From Woeseia oceani (GTDB lineage Bacteria > Pseudomonadota > Gammaproteobacteria > Steroidobacterales > Woeseiaceae), in contig NZ_CP016268.1 of assembly GCF_001677435.1 (NCBI RefSeq), forward strand, positions 1,167,001 through 1,231,000: 64,000 bases of DNA, given 5' to 3'. The notes beneath the pieces were generated by a model. That model was given only the letters and a program-made list of their open reading frames with translations. It was not told the origin of the DNA and ran no database searches. Both the position numbers and the translations under genes were made by a program. Positions 25,461 to 35,434 of this stretch are shown piece by piece. The first letter of the stretch is position 1, and the number at the start of each line of letters is the position of its first letter.

Positions 25461-26732
25461 TTGAATGCTGCCGAGTCGGGCACGCTCGCGCCAGTACCCC
25501 CGCGCGTCTTCTATGGTTGGTGGCTGGTCCTGGCATGCCTTGCGATCCAGGCAGTTGCAGGTGGGGCGGGAATATACCTGTACAGTCTGTTTGCCGGAGA
25601 GGTCGAGCGTTCCTTCTCCGTCGATCGGGCAACTGTGATGCTCGCCGCTACCGGCCATGCCTTCGCCGCCGGCCTGTTGGGACCGAAGCTTGGCGATTTA
25701 ATGGACCGGTATTCGCTGAGGCGGATCCTTATTGCGAGCGCGCTCGCGATGGGCTCCGGCTTTGTGCTTATCTCTTTCACGCCCGGCGTGTGGGGATTCA
25801 TCGCCGGTTATACATTGCTGATTCCCTTCGGCTCGGTAGCGCTCGTCACACTGTTCGCACCTCTGCTGTTATCGCGCTGGTTTGTTCGTCAACGCGGGCT
25901 AGCCATCGGCATCGCTGCGCTGGGGACGCAACTCGGTGGGCTGGCTATGCCACCTCTGGTGGCGATGTTGACAGAAGCCTTCGACTGGCGAATTGCTATG
26001 CGAGTTGTCGGGGTGTTTGTCGCTACCGCGGTTACGTTGTTGACCTACTGGACGATCGTCGATCGCCCGCAAGACCGTGGCTTAGCACCCGACGGTGAAG
26101 TCGCCAAGGAATCGATCGCTGCCGTACAGCGAGGGCCGCTGCCAGGAGCAAAGGCCTCATTGCGTGCGGTGTTGTCCGACCGAAACTTTTGGCTTGCGTC
26201 GTTTGGCATGAGTGCCATTACTGCAATGTTGAGCGTGGTGTTATCCAACCTGGTCCTGTTCGCGACCGACATTGGGGCTTCGCGCGAGAAGGCGGCATTG
26301 TTGTTGTCTCTGTTCGCGTTGATTGGTATGGCTATGAGTCCGATCGTCGGCAGGCTATGTGATTTGCTGGATATTCGCGCAGTGTTCGCGGCTCTGCTTA
26401 CTCTCGGTATCATCGCGTTGACCTTCTTCACTTTCACCGACACGTATCAAGGCCTGGTGATGTGTACGATAATTGTCGCCCTTGCCGGTGGTGGCGTCTC
26501 GCCGTTCTTCGGTGCCCTGGTAGGGAGGCTTTTCGATCTGCGGATCTACGGCCGAGCCATTGGGAGTATGTCGCTGGTGGTGGTGACAGTATCAGCAGCG
26601 GTGCCGGTTCTGTCCGGGTGGCTGTTCGATGCGACGGGCAGTTATCGCTTGATGTTCCTGACACTGATCGTATTGATGCTGATTCCGCTGGCGTACACGC
26701 CGCTGATCAAACCTCGCGCGCAAGGAGCCTGA
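25461..26732 (+). CDS. MFS transporter
   Basis: A 423-residue carrier with about 12 predicted membrane helices. The loop 2-3 signature is GPKLGDLMDRYSLRRILI and RWFVRQRGLAIGIAALGTQLGGLA resembles oxalate:formate antiporter/monocarboxylate-like MFS proteins. The TTG start lies 58 bp after the GH172 gene, in the same direction. Likely moves a sugar acid or oligosaccharide across the inner membrane; the substrate is inferred only from the IclR regulator and GH172 neighbours. Confidence 0.88.
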   Translation: MNAAESGTLAPVPPRVFYGWWLVLACLAIQAVAGGAGIYLYSLFAGEVERSFSVDRATVMLAATGHAFAAGLLGPKLGDLMDRYSLRRILIASALAMGSGFVLISFTPGVWGFIAGYTLLIPFGSVALVTLFAPLLLSRWFVRQRGLAIGIAALGTQLGGLAMPPLVAMLTEAFDWRIAMRVVGVFVATAVTLLTYWTIVDRPQDRGLAPDGEVAKESIAAVQRGPLPGAKASLRAVLSDRNFWLASFGMSAITAMLSVVLSNLVLFATDIGASREKAALLLSLFALIGMAMSPIVGRLCDLLDIRAVFAALLTLGIIALTFFTFTDTYQGLVMCTIIVALAGGGVSPFFGALVGRLFDLRIYGRAIGSMSLVVVTVSAAVPVLSGWLFDATGSYRLMFLTLIVLMLIPLAYTPLIKPRAQGA

Positions 26733-26772
26733 ATTCTTTCGTTGCTATCGTATTGATCGAACCGGGGCGGCC

Positions 26773-27567
26773 TCAGGATTCCGGCCAATGACCCATTTCG
26801 CGAGAGATAGCGGCTGCGGCCTCTCTGACCTTCGCTTGGGCTTCCTTGATATCCACCGGGTGTGAGCCGTCCAGAAAGGAGAAGAAGGGGACGATCAGCG
26901 AGGCAATGAGCTGATTCGTATGGTCGAAGATCGGGTAGCCGATATCGCGCACGCCGCTAATCTGTGCGCTGTCGATCAGCTCGAAGCCCTGCTTGCGCAC
27001 TCGTCGCACAATGGCGCCGATATCTGACCGGCTTGGGCGTCGATGATGTTTCGGGATTTTTTCTACCATCAGCTTGCGTTCTTGCTCATCAGAAAACGCC
27101 AGGATCAGGTGTCCGGAGCAGCTGTCCAGCAGTGGTGCCTCCGCCCCAAGGCGAACGCTCAGTACCCGCTCTGAGGGCGAATCCTGTTGAGCGACCACAT
27201 GGCCTTTCCCCTCGTAATAGATGACAAGGTGGCAGGATTGCTCGATCTGGTGCGCAAGATTTTTCATCATCGGGCCGCTAACGCTGGTCAGGCGTTGCAC
27301 TGGCCGGAAACGGTGCGCTAACTCGAACAGTTTCATGGTCGAAAAGTATTTGTCAGAGTCTTGTGGGGTGTGCACATAGCCGCGCCCTTGCAGGACAATG
27401 AGCATGCGGAATAGCTCACTCACGGAGCGATTGAGGCGACTGGCAATACCCGACAGGGTCAACCCTGATTCCTCGCCCGCGAGCAGCTCCAGGATGTCCA
27501 ATCCCTTCTCCAGGGCTGGCGCTGAGTACGTCCGTCGGGCGGATTTTTTCTTGCTTTTCTTTTTCAT
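26773..27567 (-). CDS. IclR-family transcriptional regulator
   Basis: A 264-residue regulator with a Lys-rich N-terminus, a winged helix-turn-helix at about residues 17-80 (ALEKGLDILELLAGEESGLTLSGIASRLNRS) and a C-terminal IclR effector-binding GAF-like domain (HLVIYYEGKGHVVAQQ, LLDSCSGHLILAF, QISGVRDIGYPIFD). IclR proteins usually control catabolism of sugar acids and aromatic acids. It converges on the MFS gene and faces away from the L-fuconate-dehydratase remnant, which suggests the locus once served sugar-acid degradation. Confidence 0.92.
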   Translation of the reverse strand: MKKKSKKKSARRTYSAPALEKGLDILELLAGEESGLTLSGIASRLNRSVSELFRMLIVLQGRGYVHTPQDSDKYFSTMKLFELAHRFRPVQRLTSVSGPMMKNLAHQIEQSCHLVIYYEGKGHVVAQQDSPSERVLSVRLGAEAPLLDSCSGHLILAFSDEQERKLMVEKIPKHHRRPSRSDIGAIVRRVRKQGFELIDSAQISGVRDIGYPIFDHTNQLIASLIVPFFSFLDGSHPVDIKEAQAKVREAAAAISREMGHWPES

Positions 27568-27694
27568 GTGATGCCTCGCTGCACAGCGTTTCCGCCGGTG
27601 AATACTCGAATCTTACGCGCGCGTCGACCTATCATGCTTGAATTTGTTTTATGGATGCGCAGGGTTTTTTATATATAACATTTACAGTTCGGGC

Positions 27695-27925
27695 CTGAAA
27701 ATCACGGCCGCAAAGATTTCAAGCTGGTCCGTGTGCGATATTCGCTCTCCGACTTGCCGTGCTTTGGCCGGCTCGGATGCCGTCAATAAGGATCCAGGTT
27801 TCTCAGCTGTGTATGTCACGCTCGAAACCAGCGACGGAAACTGCGGGTACGGACCGATATTCACCATGGTCGAGGCGATGATATCTGTTGTCGTGCCGTC
27901 GAAGCTACGCCGCGTCTGGAGGTAG
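27695..27925 (+). pseudogene. N-terminal remnant of L-fuconate-dehydratase-like enolase-superfamily enzyme
   Basis: About 75 codons resemble the start of L-fuconate dehydratase: KITAAKI..VCDIRSPT, LAGSDAVNKDPGFSAVYVTLET and GYGPIFTMV. The frame stops at 27925, and the roughly 350 codons with the metal-binding and catalytic residues are missing. There is no ATG start and no ribosome binding site. Identification is from remembered family patterns, not a search. Divergent from the IclR gene, so it was probably the regulator's original target. Confidence 0.65.
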
Positions 27926-28284
27926 GGCGCGATCTCGGTGAGATTGCATCGAAACTTGGGTGCTTCAGCGCCGAATTCAGTACGGACGGTCGGCTGCGTT
28001 GCCGTGACCCACAAGAAGGGGGCGCTCACATGGCAATGGACAGCAGCGCCAGGCGTGTATGGGACCTGCGGACGCGTGGCGGCCCTCCACCGGGGCAGTC
28101 TCCAGGGCAAAGGCATTGGACGTGCGCGGAACCCAGGATGGTCTTTGATCGGAGATCCTGGAGTACCAATGATGCGTGATACGATGCGCCCATTTCCCGA
28201 TCCAGCCTGCATTTCTTTGTTCATGCAGTCTATCTGTCTAAAGCGCGTGTAATCTTTAACGTCTTGCACCATCGGAGCTTAACG
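27926..28284. other. Stretch without a supported gene
   Basis: The 359 bp between the dehydratase remnant and the VOC gene contain only frames without family resemblance. They may be scrambled remains of the same deleted gene, but I see no further enolase-superfamily motif. Confidence 0.4.
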
Positions 28285-28707
28285 ATGAAACCTCGGGTCA
28301 GCGTAATCACTCTGGGTGTTGACGATTTGGAACGGTCACTCCGGTTCTATCGCGACGGTTTGGGGCTGAATACCGAAGGCATCATCGGCAAGGAATTTGA
28401 GCACGGGGCCGTGGTATTTTTCGAACTCCAGTCTGGGTTAAACCTTGCACTCTGGCCGCGCAAGAGCATTGCCCACGACTCCGGTCTCACATTAAGCCCG
28501 CCTTCCCCGACTGGGCTGAGCATTGGGCACAACGTATCGTCCAAAGCCGAAGTTGATGAGGTCATGGGACAGGCCAGGGACGCAGGTGCCAAAATTGTGA
28601 AGCCGCCGCACGATACCTTATGGGGTGGCTATGCGGGGTATTTTCAAGACCCCGATCTGCATTTATGGGAGGTAGTTTGGAACCCTCAGCTTCTGCCGAA
28701 AGAATAG
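28285..28707 (+). CDS. VOC superfamily (glyoxalase-like) protein
   Basis: A 140-residue protein with two beta-alpha-beta-beta-beta modules: VSVITLGVDDLERSLRFYRDGLG at the N-terminus and GGYAGYFQDPDLHLWEVVWNP at the C-terminus. Candidate metal ligands are the early Glu/His positions and the final Glu in LWEV. GGAG lies 8 nt before the ATG at 28285; the upstream ATG at 28264 is rejected. The reaction is not predictable (glyoxalase, dioxygenase or resistance type). Confidence 0.85.
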   Translation: MKPRVSVITLGVDDLERSLRFYRDGLGLNTEGIIGKEFEHGAVVFFELQSGLNLALWPRKSIAHDSGLTLSPPSPTGLSIGHNVSSKAEVDEVMGQARDAGAKIVKPPHDTLWGGYAGYFQDPDLHLWEVVWNPQLLPKE

Positions 28708-28921
28708 CGAAATTTTACTGAATCACTTTCTTTCGAAGATGCCAAGACGGCGCAGGCCGTAAGGCAACGGGCAGGCTCCGGGAACGAGCAGAATATTGAT
28801 CGGTTAACCCGTGTTCTCCGGGCAGAGTAGGGGGCGAACAGGTTTTCTTGTGCATGTTGCATGACGGTTGCTGATCACCAGAGAATCGGTTCGAGGCGCT
28901 TTTTCCTTTTTGGGTGTCTGA

Positions 28922-29443
28922 ATGGCAACGTTAGAAAAATGCCCCGGCTGTGGAGCGATGTTTCAGGACTCATCCTCCGCTACCCATCCTTATATGGAGT
29001 CCTCGCCCGGTTGCTGGGCCATATACGGCGAGGTACTTGCGCGCGAGTACAGCGACCAGTCCTACTTCGAGGTGCACCGCTTAAGCGTCGACGCATACGC
29101 GGTACAGCATCCGGGAAAGCCATCGAGGCAAAGCATTCAGTCCGTCGGCTTGCATCTGATTCGCCTTTATCACTTTCTTGAGCACGGTCTGACGGCCGAT
29201 AAAGCCAATGGTGCGATATTGGCGGCGGGCAAAATCAAGCACTCCTTTAATTGGCTGACCCCTCCGGCATCTCTGGGTGATGTTACTGTTCTGGACGTGT
29301 ATCGCGCGCAAGACATTGCGGAGCACAGGAAGCTTGTCTGGCAGTGGGCTCAGTCCGCGTGGGAGGCATGGGCTCCACACCATGCCACTGTCAGGCAGTG
29401 GCAATTGCTTGCTCAGAACAGGGGCCGCAGCGATTCGTCGTAA
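28922..29443 (+). CDS. DUF5946 family protein
   Basis: A 173-residue soluble protein with an N-terminal CPGCG zinc-binding-like pair and the pattern ATHPYMESSPGCWAIYGEVLAREY followed by VDAYAVQHPGKPSRQSIQSVGLHLIRLYHFLEHG, which I recognise as DUF5946. Function unknown. The conserved Cys and His residues suggest metal binding. No operon partner with a known role; the next gene is 74 bp downstream in the same direction. Confidence 0.75.
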   Translation: MATLEKCPGCGAMFQDSSSATHPYMESSPGCWAIYGEVLAREYSDQSYFEVHRLSVDAYAVQHPGKPSRQSIQSVGLHLIRLYHFLEHGLTADKANGAILAAGKIKHSFNWLTPPASLGDVTVLDVYRAQDIAEHRKLVWQWAQSAWEAWAPHHATVRQWQLLAQNRGRSDSS

Positions 29444-29517
29444 CATGGCCAAGCAGTTGCCGTTCGCCAATTTGTGGATCCGACCCCATTTTTACCTGAA
29501 TAGCCAACGGAGCAAAC

Positions 29518-29898
29518 ATGGCCAACTACATTGACGGTTTCGTACTGCCGGTTTCCCGTGATCGCCTGGACGAGTACAGGCGACTTGTTGCAGCCGTCGC
29601 AGCGGTTTGGCGGGAGCACGGCGCGCTCGACTACCGGGAGTATGTCGGTGATGACTTGATGCGTGATGGAACGCGATCGTTCACCGATGCGACAGCCGCC
29701 GCCGAAGGAGAGGTCATTGTGTTCGGGTGGGTCGAGTTTGAATCACGCGAAGCACGGGATCTGGCCAATGAAAAGGTCGCGTCGGACCCACGAGTGGCAA
29801 AACTAATGCAATCGTCAGAGTCAGGTTTTGATGCCGAGCGCATGCTTTATGGCGGCTTTCAGTCACTGGTTCAGTTGTCCAACAGCAACGCCCGATAA
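29518..29898 (+). CDS. DUF1428 (YbaA-like) family protein
   Basis: A 126-residue protein with the family start MANYIDGFVLPVSRDRLDEYRR and the blocks EYVGDDL, VIVFGWVEFESREARDLANEKV and MLYGGFQSLV. It has a ferredoxin-like dimeric alpha/beta-barrel fold and unknown function. Start supported by AACGGAG about 8 nt upstream. Confidence 0.88.
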   Translation: MANYIDGFVLPVSRDRLDEYRRLVAAVAAVWREHGALDYREYVGDDLMRDGTRSFTDATAAAEGEVIVFGWVEFESREARDLANEKVASDPRVAKLMQSSESGFDAERMLYGGFQSLVQLSNSNAR

Positions 29899-30104
29899 GG
29901 ATGCCGCCGCATTTACTGCGACGCACTAACGGTGTCTGGTGGCTGGCGGCTCCTTAGGTGCTGCATGCCAATGCCGAACATTGGCCTCGTCCACAGTCCG
30001 TTCTTACAACAGCTCACTCGCCACCTGACTCGGCTTGCTTTACGAAGTTGCTCCCGAGCGTCTGTGGCAAGTGTGTACATCCATAGGGGGCATCAGAAAA
30101 GGCT

Positions 30105-30566
30105 ATGAGCACAACGTCAAAAATCCTGTACATCGATATGGACAACGTTCTGGTTGACTTTCCGTCGGCCATTCCCCGCATAGCAGCGCATCAGGTCGAG
30201 GAGTTCGGCGACCGCCTGGACGAGGTCCCGAACATCTTTTCCCTGATGGACCCGGTGCCTGGAGCCATCGCCGCCTTCCAGGAACTGGCCACGACCTTCG
30301 ACACCTACATCCTTTCCACCTCGCCGTGGGAAAACCCCAGTGCGTGGTCGGACAAGCTGCTGTGGGTGAAACGCTATCTGGGAGACGCCGCCTACAAGCG
30401 TTTGATCCTCTCCCACCACAAGAACCTGAACCACGGAGATTACCTGGTCGATGACCGAACCAAAAACGGTGCAGATCGATTCGTTGGCGAGCACATACTG
30501 TTCGGCTCCGACCGGTACCCGGATTGGGCGGCAGTGCTGCGATACCTTCGTGGGCGTGCGGCCTGA
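30105..30566 (+). CDS. 5'(3')-deoxyribonucleotidase-like HAD phosphatase (NT5C type)
   Basis: A 153-residue HAD-fold phosphatase. Nucleophile motif YIDMDNVLVDF (Asp11, Asp13), motif II in ILSTSPWENP, motif III Lys near SHHKNL and motif IV LVDDRTKNGADRF. This matches cytosolic C-type nucleotidases that dephosphorylate deoxyribonucleoside monophosphates. A short form compared with the human enzyme, but all motifs are present. Monocistronic by spacing. Confidence 0.87.
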   Translation: MSTTSKILYIDMDNVLVDFPSAIPRIAAHQVEEFGDRLDEVPNIFSLMDPVPGAIAAFQELATTFDTYILSTSPWENPSAWSDKLLWVKRYLGDAAYKRLILSHHKNLNHGDYLVDDRTKNGADRFVGEHILFGSDRYPDWAAVLRYLRGRAA

Positions 30567-30762
30567 CCAGTATTGCCGCCTACCCTGACCATTGCCGCTC
30601 CCGGCGGCCTTTTCCCGGCCCGGTTGGGGCAAAAACGCTGGCCGCTGCGGCTAAATCGAAATACCCCGTTCTCAGCTATAATTCCGCGGTTCGACTTAGG
30701 CACGAATTGATTGTTGGCGTCATCTTTTGACCCAGACCGGACAGGTACGGGGAGGACTGGAT

Positions 30763-31626
30763 ATGCGTCGATTAACGAAAGTGTTGTTAGTGTCTTTCTT
30801 GTCTTTGGTTTACTCAGGAGTCCATGCGCAGGAGGATTTGCTCGCCCGGGGTTCCTACCTCGTGAACGGAATCGTGGGTTGCGGCAATTGCCACACCCCC
30901 CGCAATGCCGACACGACAGCAAATACCAGCATGCGTTTGGCCGGCGGCTTCCTGATCGAAGAGCACGAGTTCACGGCCTACGCGCCGAACATCACCCAGG
31001 ATCGCGAAACCGGCATTGGTGCCTGGAGTGATGAGGAAATCATGCGGGCCATCCGCGAAGGGGTAAGGCGGGATGGTTCGATCATCGGCCCGCCGATGCC
31101 GGTTTTGTCGTACCGCGGAATGTCCGACACCGATGTCCGCGCGATCGTTGCGTACCTGCGAACGGTCGCGCCAGTGCGGAACAGCGTGCCGCGCTCGGTC
31201 TACAACATTCCGCTGCCCGAGTCGTGGGGTCCGCCTTTGGGTAGCGTGCCGGACGTACCCCGTGACGATGCGCTTGCCTACGGCACTTACCTTGGCTACA
31301 CCCTGGGGCATTGCATGGAGTGCCATACGCCGATGTCGGAAGGCGTCTTCGACTTCAGTCGTACCGGCGCGGGCGGGACACTCTTTCACAAGCCCTACGG
31401 TCTGGATTTCGCGGTGACAGCAGCGAACATCACCCCGCATGCCAAGCAAGGCCTCGGCGCATGGACGGATGCCGAAATAAAACGAGCGATCACGGAGGGC
31501 ATCAGTCGTGACGGCCGGCCGCTTCAGCCCTTGATGGCGTATGGCTACTACAAAACCATGGCAGATGCGGACCTTGACGCACTGATCGTCTACTTGCGGT
31601 CGTTACCGCCGCAACCGGCAGACTGA
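30763..31626 (+). CDS. Diheme cytochrome c
   Basis: A 287-residue periplasmic electron carrier with two class I cytochrome c domains: heme motifs C40-GNC-H44 and C184-MEC-H188. Start at 30763, with GGGGAGGA upstream and a signal peptide of about 22 residues. Each domain has an AWSDEEIMRAI/AWTDAEIKRAI helix typical of alcohol-dehydrogenase-type cytochrome subunits, so it probably accepts electrons from a dehydrogenase not encoded nearby. Confidence 0.9.
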   Translation: MRRLTKVLLVSFLSLVYSGVHAQEDLLARGSYLVNGIVGCGNCHTPRNADTTANTSMRLAGGFLIEEHEFTAYAPNITQDRETGIGAWSDEEIMRAIREGVRRDGSIIGPPMPVLSYRGMSDTDVRAIVAYLRTVAPVRNSVPRSVYNIPLPESWGPPLGSVPDVPRDDALAYGTYLGYTLGHCMECHTPMSEGVFDFSRTGAGGTLFHKPYGLDFAVTAANITPHAKQGLGAWTDAEIKRAITEGISRDGRPLQPLMAYGYYKTMADADLDALIVYLRSLPPQPAD

Positions 31627-31659
31627 TTGGCGCGAAGCGTGGTCGCCGATGGGGCGCAA

Positions 31660-31691
31660 GGGCGACGACGGCGTGTCGGCTGTCGTCGCCC
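31660..31691. terminator. Hairpin after cytochrome c gene
   Basis: GGGCGACGAC / GTCGTCGCCC forms a perfect 10-bp stem with a 12-nt loop, 34 bp after the cytochrome stop. No T-tract follows, so terminator function is uncertain. Confidence 0.4.
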
Positions 31692-31810
31692 GGGCTCTCT
31701 CGTCCGTTATACTTTCGTCAGCAGCCATAGCCCGAAGAGGGACGACCCCTTTTCACAGTCAACGCCAGTTGTTGGCGCACGCCAGTCATATTCGGACCTT
31801 AGGAAGCGAT

Positions 31811-32287
31811 ATGCCCAGTAGAATTCACTCAATGCTTTTCGTCGCGATGCTGGTGATTGTGAGCCCGCAACTGTTTGCGGCCAAAGCACCTCCTATCAGC
31901 GATGCCATACGAATGATTGTCATCACCGGCGATGAAGGCATCCATTATGAGCGGGGCTGTGCGTTCTATGAACTGCGCGCGCTGCTGGCGAGGCATGAGG
32001 ATGATGCGATGGCTGCGATCGATCGCTCGAAGGTTCCGCAGTTTGAGATTCGCTTAATCGGCAAGGCGGGCACCGCAACCGTCTATGTCGGGGAGCGCTG
32101 GATGCGCACTGCAACCGGAACCGCAACATTTCCTGCGGACGAATACGAGCGGATAGTGGCGCTCGTCGACAAACGCAAAGGCGAAGGCGTCCCGAAGGAC
32201 AAGATTGATGCGTCGATTCGCCGCGCGACCAAGTTGATTCAGCACCCCAAGTACGTCGAAGACAAGAGGTGCGAAGAAACGTACTGA
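31811..32287 (+). CDS. Secreted hypothetical protein
   Basis: A 158-residue protein with a signal peptide ending near PQLFAA. I start at ATG 31811, which has AGGAAG upstream; the open frame extends upstream without a site. The mature part is soluble and basic with two Cys (GCAFYEL, RCEETY) that may pair. No family recognised. It lies upstream of an exported amidohydrolase, 181 bp away. Confidence 0.65.
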   Translation: MPSRIHSMLFVAMLVIVSPQLFAAKAPPISDAIRMIVITGDEGIHYERGCAFYELRALLARHEDDAMAAIDRSKVPQFEIRLIGKAGTATVYVGERWMRTATGTATFPADEYERIVALVDKRKGEGVPKDKIDASIRRATKLIQHPKYVEDKRCEETY

Positions 32288-32468
32288 ACCGTTGCCCGAA
32301 TGCGGGAACTCGCATGGGTTCAAACCGTCTCACGCAGTACGAGTAGCGTTTGCTTGCGGTCAACAGGGGGATAAAAAGAGATGCCGGGCGGCCCCGAAAA
32401 CGTGTTGAGTGTTCGTGTCTTTGTCTGAGGCGACGAGAGCCCAACGTATTGCAAGCGGGCTTGGCCGA

Positions 32469-33806
32469 ATGCCGCTGCTGCTTGTTCTTGCTTCGTTCTT
32501 TCTGCTGACGATTGCAGCTTGCGCCGTTTCAGCGAGCGATCAGTCACTGCTGGTTAAAGGCGCGACGGTCATCGACCCGTCTGCCAATACGGTTCTGAAC
32601 AATCACTGCATTCGCATTTCCAACGAACGGATCGACAGTATTGCGCCTTGCACGCCGGATGATACGGCGGGGCAGGTTATCGACGCGAGTGGCCGCTGGG
32701 TTATTCCGGGTTTGTGGGATATGCACGTGCACGCGCTCTGGCACGCGTCGGTTTACTGCCCGTTTTTTGCCGATTTCGTCGCTTACGGGGTGGTGGGCAT
32801 ACGCGACATGGGCGGTGATGCTGGCGTCCTTACGGCGGCGCGGTCGTTTCTCGATAAGGACGGGAACATCGGCCCGACGCTGGTAGCGGCGGGCAAGGTC
32901 CTTGATGGCCCGACACCGGTGCATCCGGAAATCTCTATTGCCGTCAGCACGGCAGAAGAGGGAAAGAACGCCGTTGCGGCGCTTGACGCGATGGGGGCGG
33001 ATTTCGTCAAGGTCTACACCACACTGCCAAGAGCTTCGGTAGCAGCGGTATTTGCTGAAGCACACAAGCGCGGTCTTAAAGTGGCCGGCCATCTGCCCAT
33101 GGCAATCACAGTGACCGATGCCGTCAATGCGGGCATGGCAGGGATCGAACACATGGCCGTTGAGATCGGTGGCCTGTGCGATGTGGATAACGAACTGGCG
33201 TGCCAGCAAACCCTGCAGCAACTGAAACAGGCCGGTATTTATCTGACGCCGACGCTGGTAGTGCGCCAACGTCCGGGCACGGTACGAGACCCGGCAACCT
33301 ATGAGCGAAGCCGCATCAACGCGATGCCCGAGGTTTTGGCCAGGGAGTGGACCGCCGGGCTCGACAGCGTATTACAGGACAAAACGGACCACTACTTTGC
33401 CGATAAGGCGGAGCAATACCGGCGTGAGCAGCGGTTAACGGAAATCGCCATCGCCAGCGACGCCTTGCTGCTTACGGGCACGGATTCCGGCGATTTCCTG
33501 GTGCCACCCGGTTCGTCATTGCACGAGGAACTGGAGCTTCTCGTTCACGCAGGCATGGACGAAATGGACGCGTTGCACGCGGCCACAGGCCGAGCGACAG
33601 AATATCTGGGTATGCACGACCGTGGCCGGATTCGGGCCGGGGCTATCGCTGACCTCGTCATACTCAACAGCAATCCGCTGGCGGACATTCGGAATACGCG
33701 GGATATCGATACGGTAATTCTGCACGGGACGGCGTACGACAAGAGCCGCCTGGCCGCATTGCAGTCAGGACCGGCTTGCTTGCCGGACAACAACGACCGT
33801 GACTGA
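32469..33806 (+). CDS. Exported amidohydrolase (imidazolonepropionase-like)
   Basis: A 445-residue metal-dependent amidohydrolase. ATG 32469 gives a signal peptide with a possible lipobox (TIAAC). The metal-binding HxH is H86-VH88 in WDMHVHALW; further signatures are VKVYT (carbamylated-Lys position), GHLP, GIEHM and LLTGTDSGDF with the catalytic Asp. The C-terminal composite domain shows RIRAGAIADLVILNSNPL. Likely cleaves a cyclic amide or a dipeptide in the periplasm. A related protein is encoded at 57193-58476, so the window has two paralogues. Confidence 0.87.
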   Translation: MPLLLVLASFFLLTIAACAVSASDQSLLVKGATVIDPSANTVLNNHCIRISNERIDSIAPCTPDDTAGQVIDASGRWVIPGLWDMHVHALWHASVYCPFFADFVAYGVVGIRDMGGDAGVLTAARSFLDKDGNIGPTLVAAGKVLDGPTPVHPEISIAVSTAEEGKNAVAALDAMGADFVKVYTTLPRASVAAVFAEAHKRGLKVAGHLPMAITVTDAVNAGMAGIEHMAVEIGGLCDVDNELACQQTLQQLKQAGIYLTPTLVVRQRPGTVRDPATYERSRINAMPEVLAREWTAGLDSVLQDKTDHYFADKAEQYRREQRLTEIAIASDALLLTGTDSGDFLVPPGSSLHEELELLVHAGMDEMDALHAATGRATEYLGMHDRGRIRAGAIADLVILNSNPLADIRNTRDIDTVILHGTAYDKSRLAALQSGPACLPDNNDRD

Positions 33807-34025
33807 GCCGACTGGAGTTCTTTGATCAATTCTTGAAATCACGCACGACTTCACAACCAGCCCCAGTCACGTTACGGCGCGTCGAGCCTGCGGGCCCGGT
33901 CTCAAACCGGTCGTTGGCCTCTCCACTGGGTTCTTTCGTATTCCACGCGCCTCGCCATACTCAATGGAGGAGACAGGGTATGATGTGCGCAATTGACGCT
34001 TCGGCAAACAGGAGTAGCAGCCGTC

Positions 34026-35414
34026 ATGCATGACATCATTTGCCCACACTGTCACAAAGCCTTCAAAGTCGACGAAGCCGGCTATGCGGATATTCTGAAG
34101 CAGGTTCGTGACAGCGAGTTCGACAAGCAGTTGCATGAACGGCTCGAGCTGGCCGAGCAGGACAAGCGCAACGCGATCGAGCTGGCGAGGAATCAGGTCG
34201 CTGCCGAGTTACAGAAGACGGCTGCGGCCAAGGACGCCGAGATTCAGAGCCTGCAAGCCAAACTGGATGCCGGTGAGGTGCAGCGGAAACTTGCCGTGAC
34301 CGAGGCCTTGAGCGCCGTGGAGAAAGAGCGCGATACGCTGGTCAATGAACTGGCGCGGGCCAAGCAGGAAAACCAGAGTGCTTCCAACCTGGCCGAAATG
34401 AGGCTGAACAAGGAACTGCAGGAAGCGGCGGCGAAAAAAGATGCGGCTATACAGGAACTGAAGGCGCGACTGGAAGCCAATGAAGTTGCGAAGAAACTTG
34501 CTGTCACTGAAGCCGTGGGTGCCGTGGAGCTGGAGCGGGACAAGCTGCGGAGCAGCCTGGAACGCGCCGAGCTTGAAAAGCAGCTCGCCGAAAAGTCGCT
34601 CAAGGACAAATACGAAACCCAGATCAAAGACCGCGATGATGCGATAGAGCGCCTCCGTGACATGAAGGCGCGCCTGTCAACCAAGATGGTGGGCGAAACC
34701 CTGGAGCAGCATTGCGAGACCGAGTTCAACCGCATTCGATCGACGGCGTTTCCAAGAGCGTATTTCGAAAAGGACAACGACGCGCGATCCGGCAGCAAGG
34801 GCGATTATATCTTCAAAGACATGGATGAATCGGGTACCGAGATCGTCTCGATCATGTTCGAGATGAAGAACGAGAGCGACACCACGGCCACCAAGAAGAA
34901 GAACGAAGACTTTCTCAAGGAACTGGACAAGGACCGTGCGACGAAGGGTTGTGAATACGCGGTGCTGGTCTCGTTGCTGGAGCCCGACAGCGAGCTTTAC
35001 AACACCGGGATCGTGGACGTGTTTCACCGTTACCCGAAAATGTACGTGGTCCGTCCGCAGTTCTTCCTGCCCATCATCACGATACTGCGGAATGCGGCGA
35101 TGAACTCGCTCGAATACAAGTCGGAACTGGCGCTCGTTAAGGCACAGAACGTCGACATTACCAACTTCGAAAACGAGCTGGATTCGTTCAAGACGGCATT
35201 TGCGAGAAACTACGACCTCGCGTCCAGGCGTTTCAAAACGGCCATAGACGAGATCGACAAGTCCATCGATCACCTGCAGAAGACCAAGGATGCGTTGCTC
35301 GGTACGGACCGCAACCTCCGGCTTGCCAATGACAAAGCGCAGGACGTCACGATCAAAAAGCTCACCCGGCGCAACCCCACGATGGCCGCCATGTTTGAGG
35401 ATCTCGACAAATAG
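34026..35414 (+). CDS. DUF2130 coiled-coil protein
   Basis: A 462-residue cytoplasmic protein. It opens with a CPHC pair (residues 6-9), followed by a long charged coiled coil (about 20-215, heptad-rich in Glu, Lys and Leu) with an internally repeated AVTEAxxAVExERD unit, then the DUF2130 domain ([43 protein letters not shown]), a nuclease-like fold by its ExK pattern. Start ATG 34026 with CAGGAG upstream. Function unknown. The EcsC-family gene follows 20 bp later, so the two probably work together. Confidence 0.87.
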   Translation: MHDIICPHCHKAFKVDEAGYADILKQVRDSEFDKQLHERLELAEQDKRNAIELARNQVAAELQKTAAAKDAEIQSLQAKLDAGEVQRKLAVTEALSAVEKERDTLVNELARAKQENQSASNLAEMRLNKELQEAAAKKDAAIQELKARLEANEVAKKLAVTEAVGAVELERDKLRSSLERAELEKQLAEKSLKDKYETQIKDRDDAIERLRDMKARLSTKMVGETLEQHCETEFNRIRSTAFPRAYFEKDNDARSGSKGDYIFKDMDESGTEIVSIMFEMKNESDTTATKKKNEDFLKELDKDRATKGCEYAVLVSLLEPDSELYNTGIVDVFHRYPKMYVVRPQFFLPIITILRNAAMNSLEYKSELALVKAQNVDITNFENELDSFKTAFARNYDLASRRFKTAIDEIDKSIDHLQKTKDALLGTDRNLRLANDKAQDVTIKKLTRRNPTMAAMFEDLDK

Positions 35415-35434
35415 GGCATGTCGGGCATAAAGGT

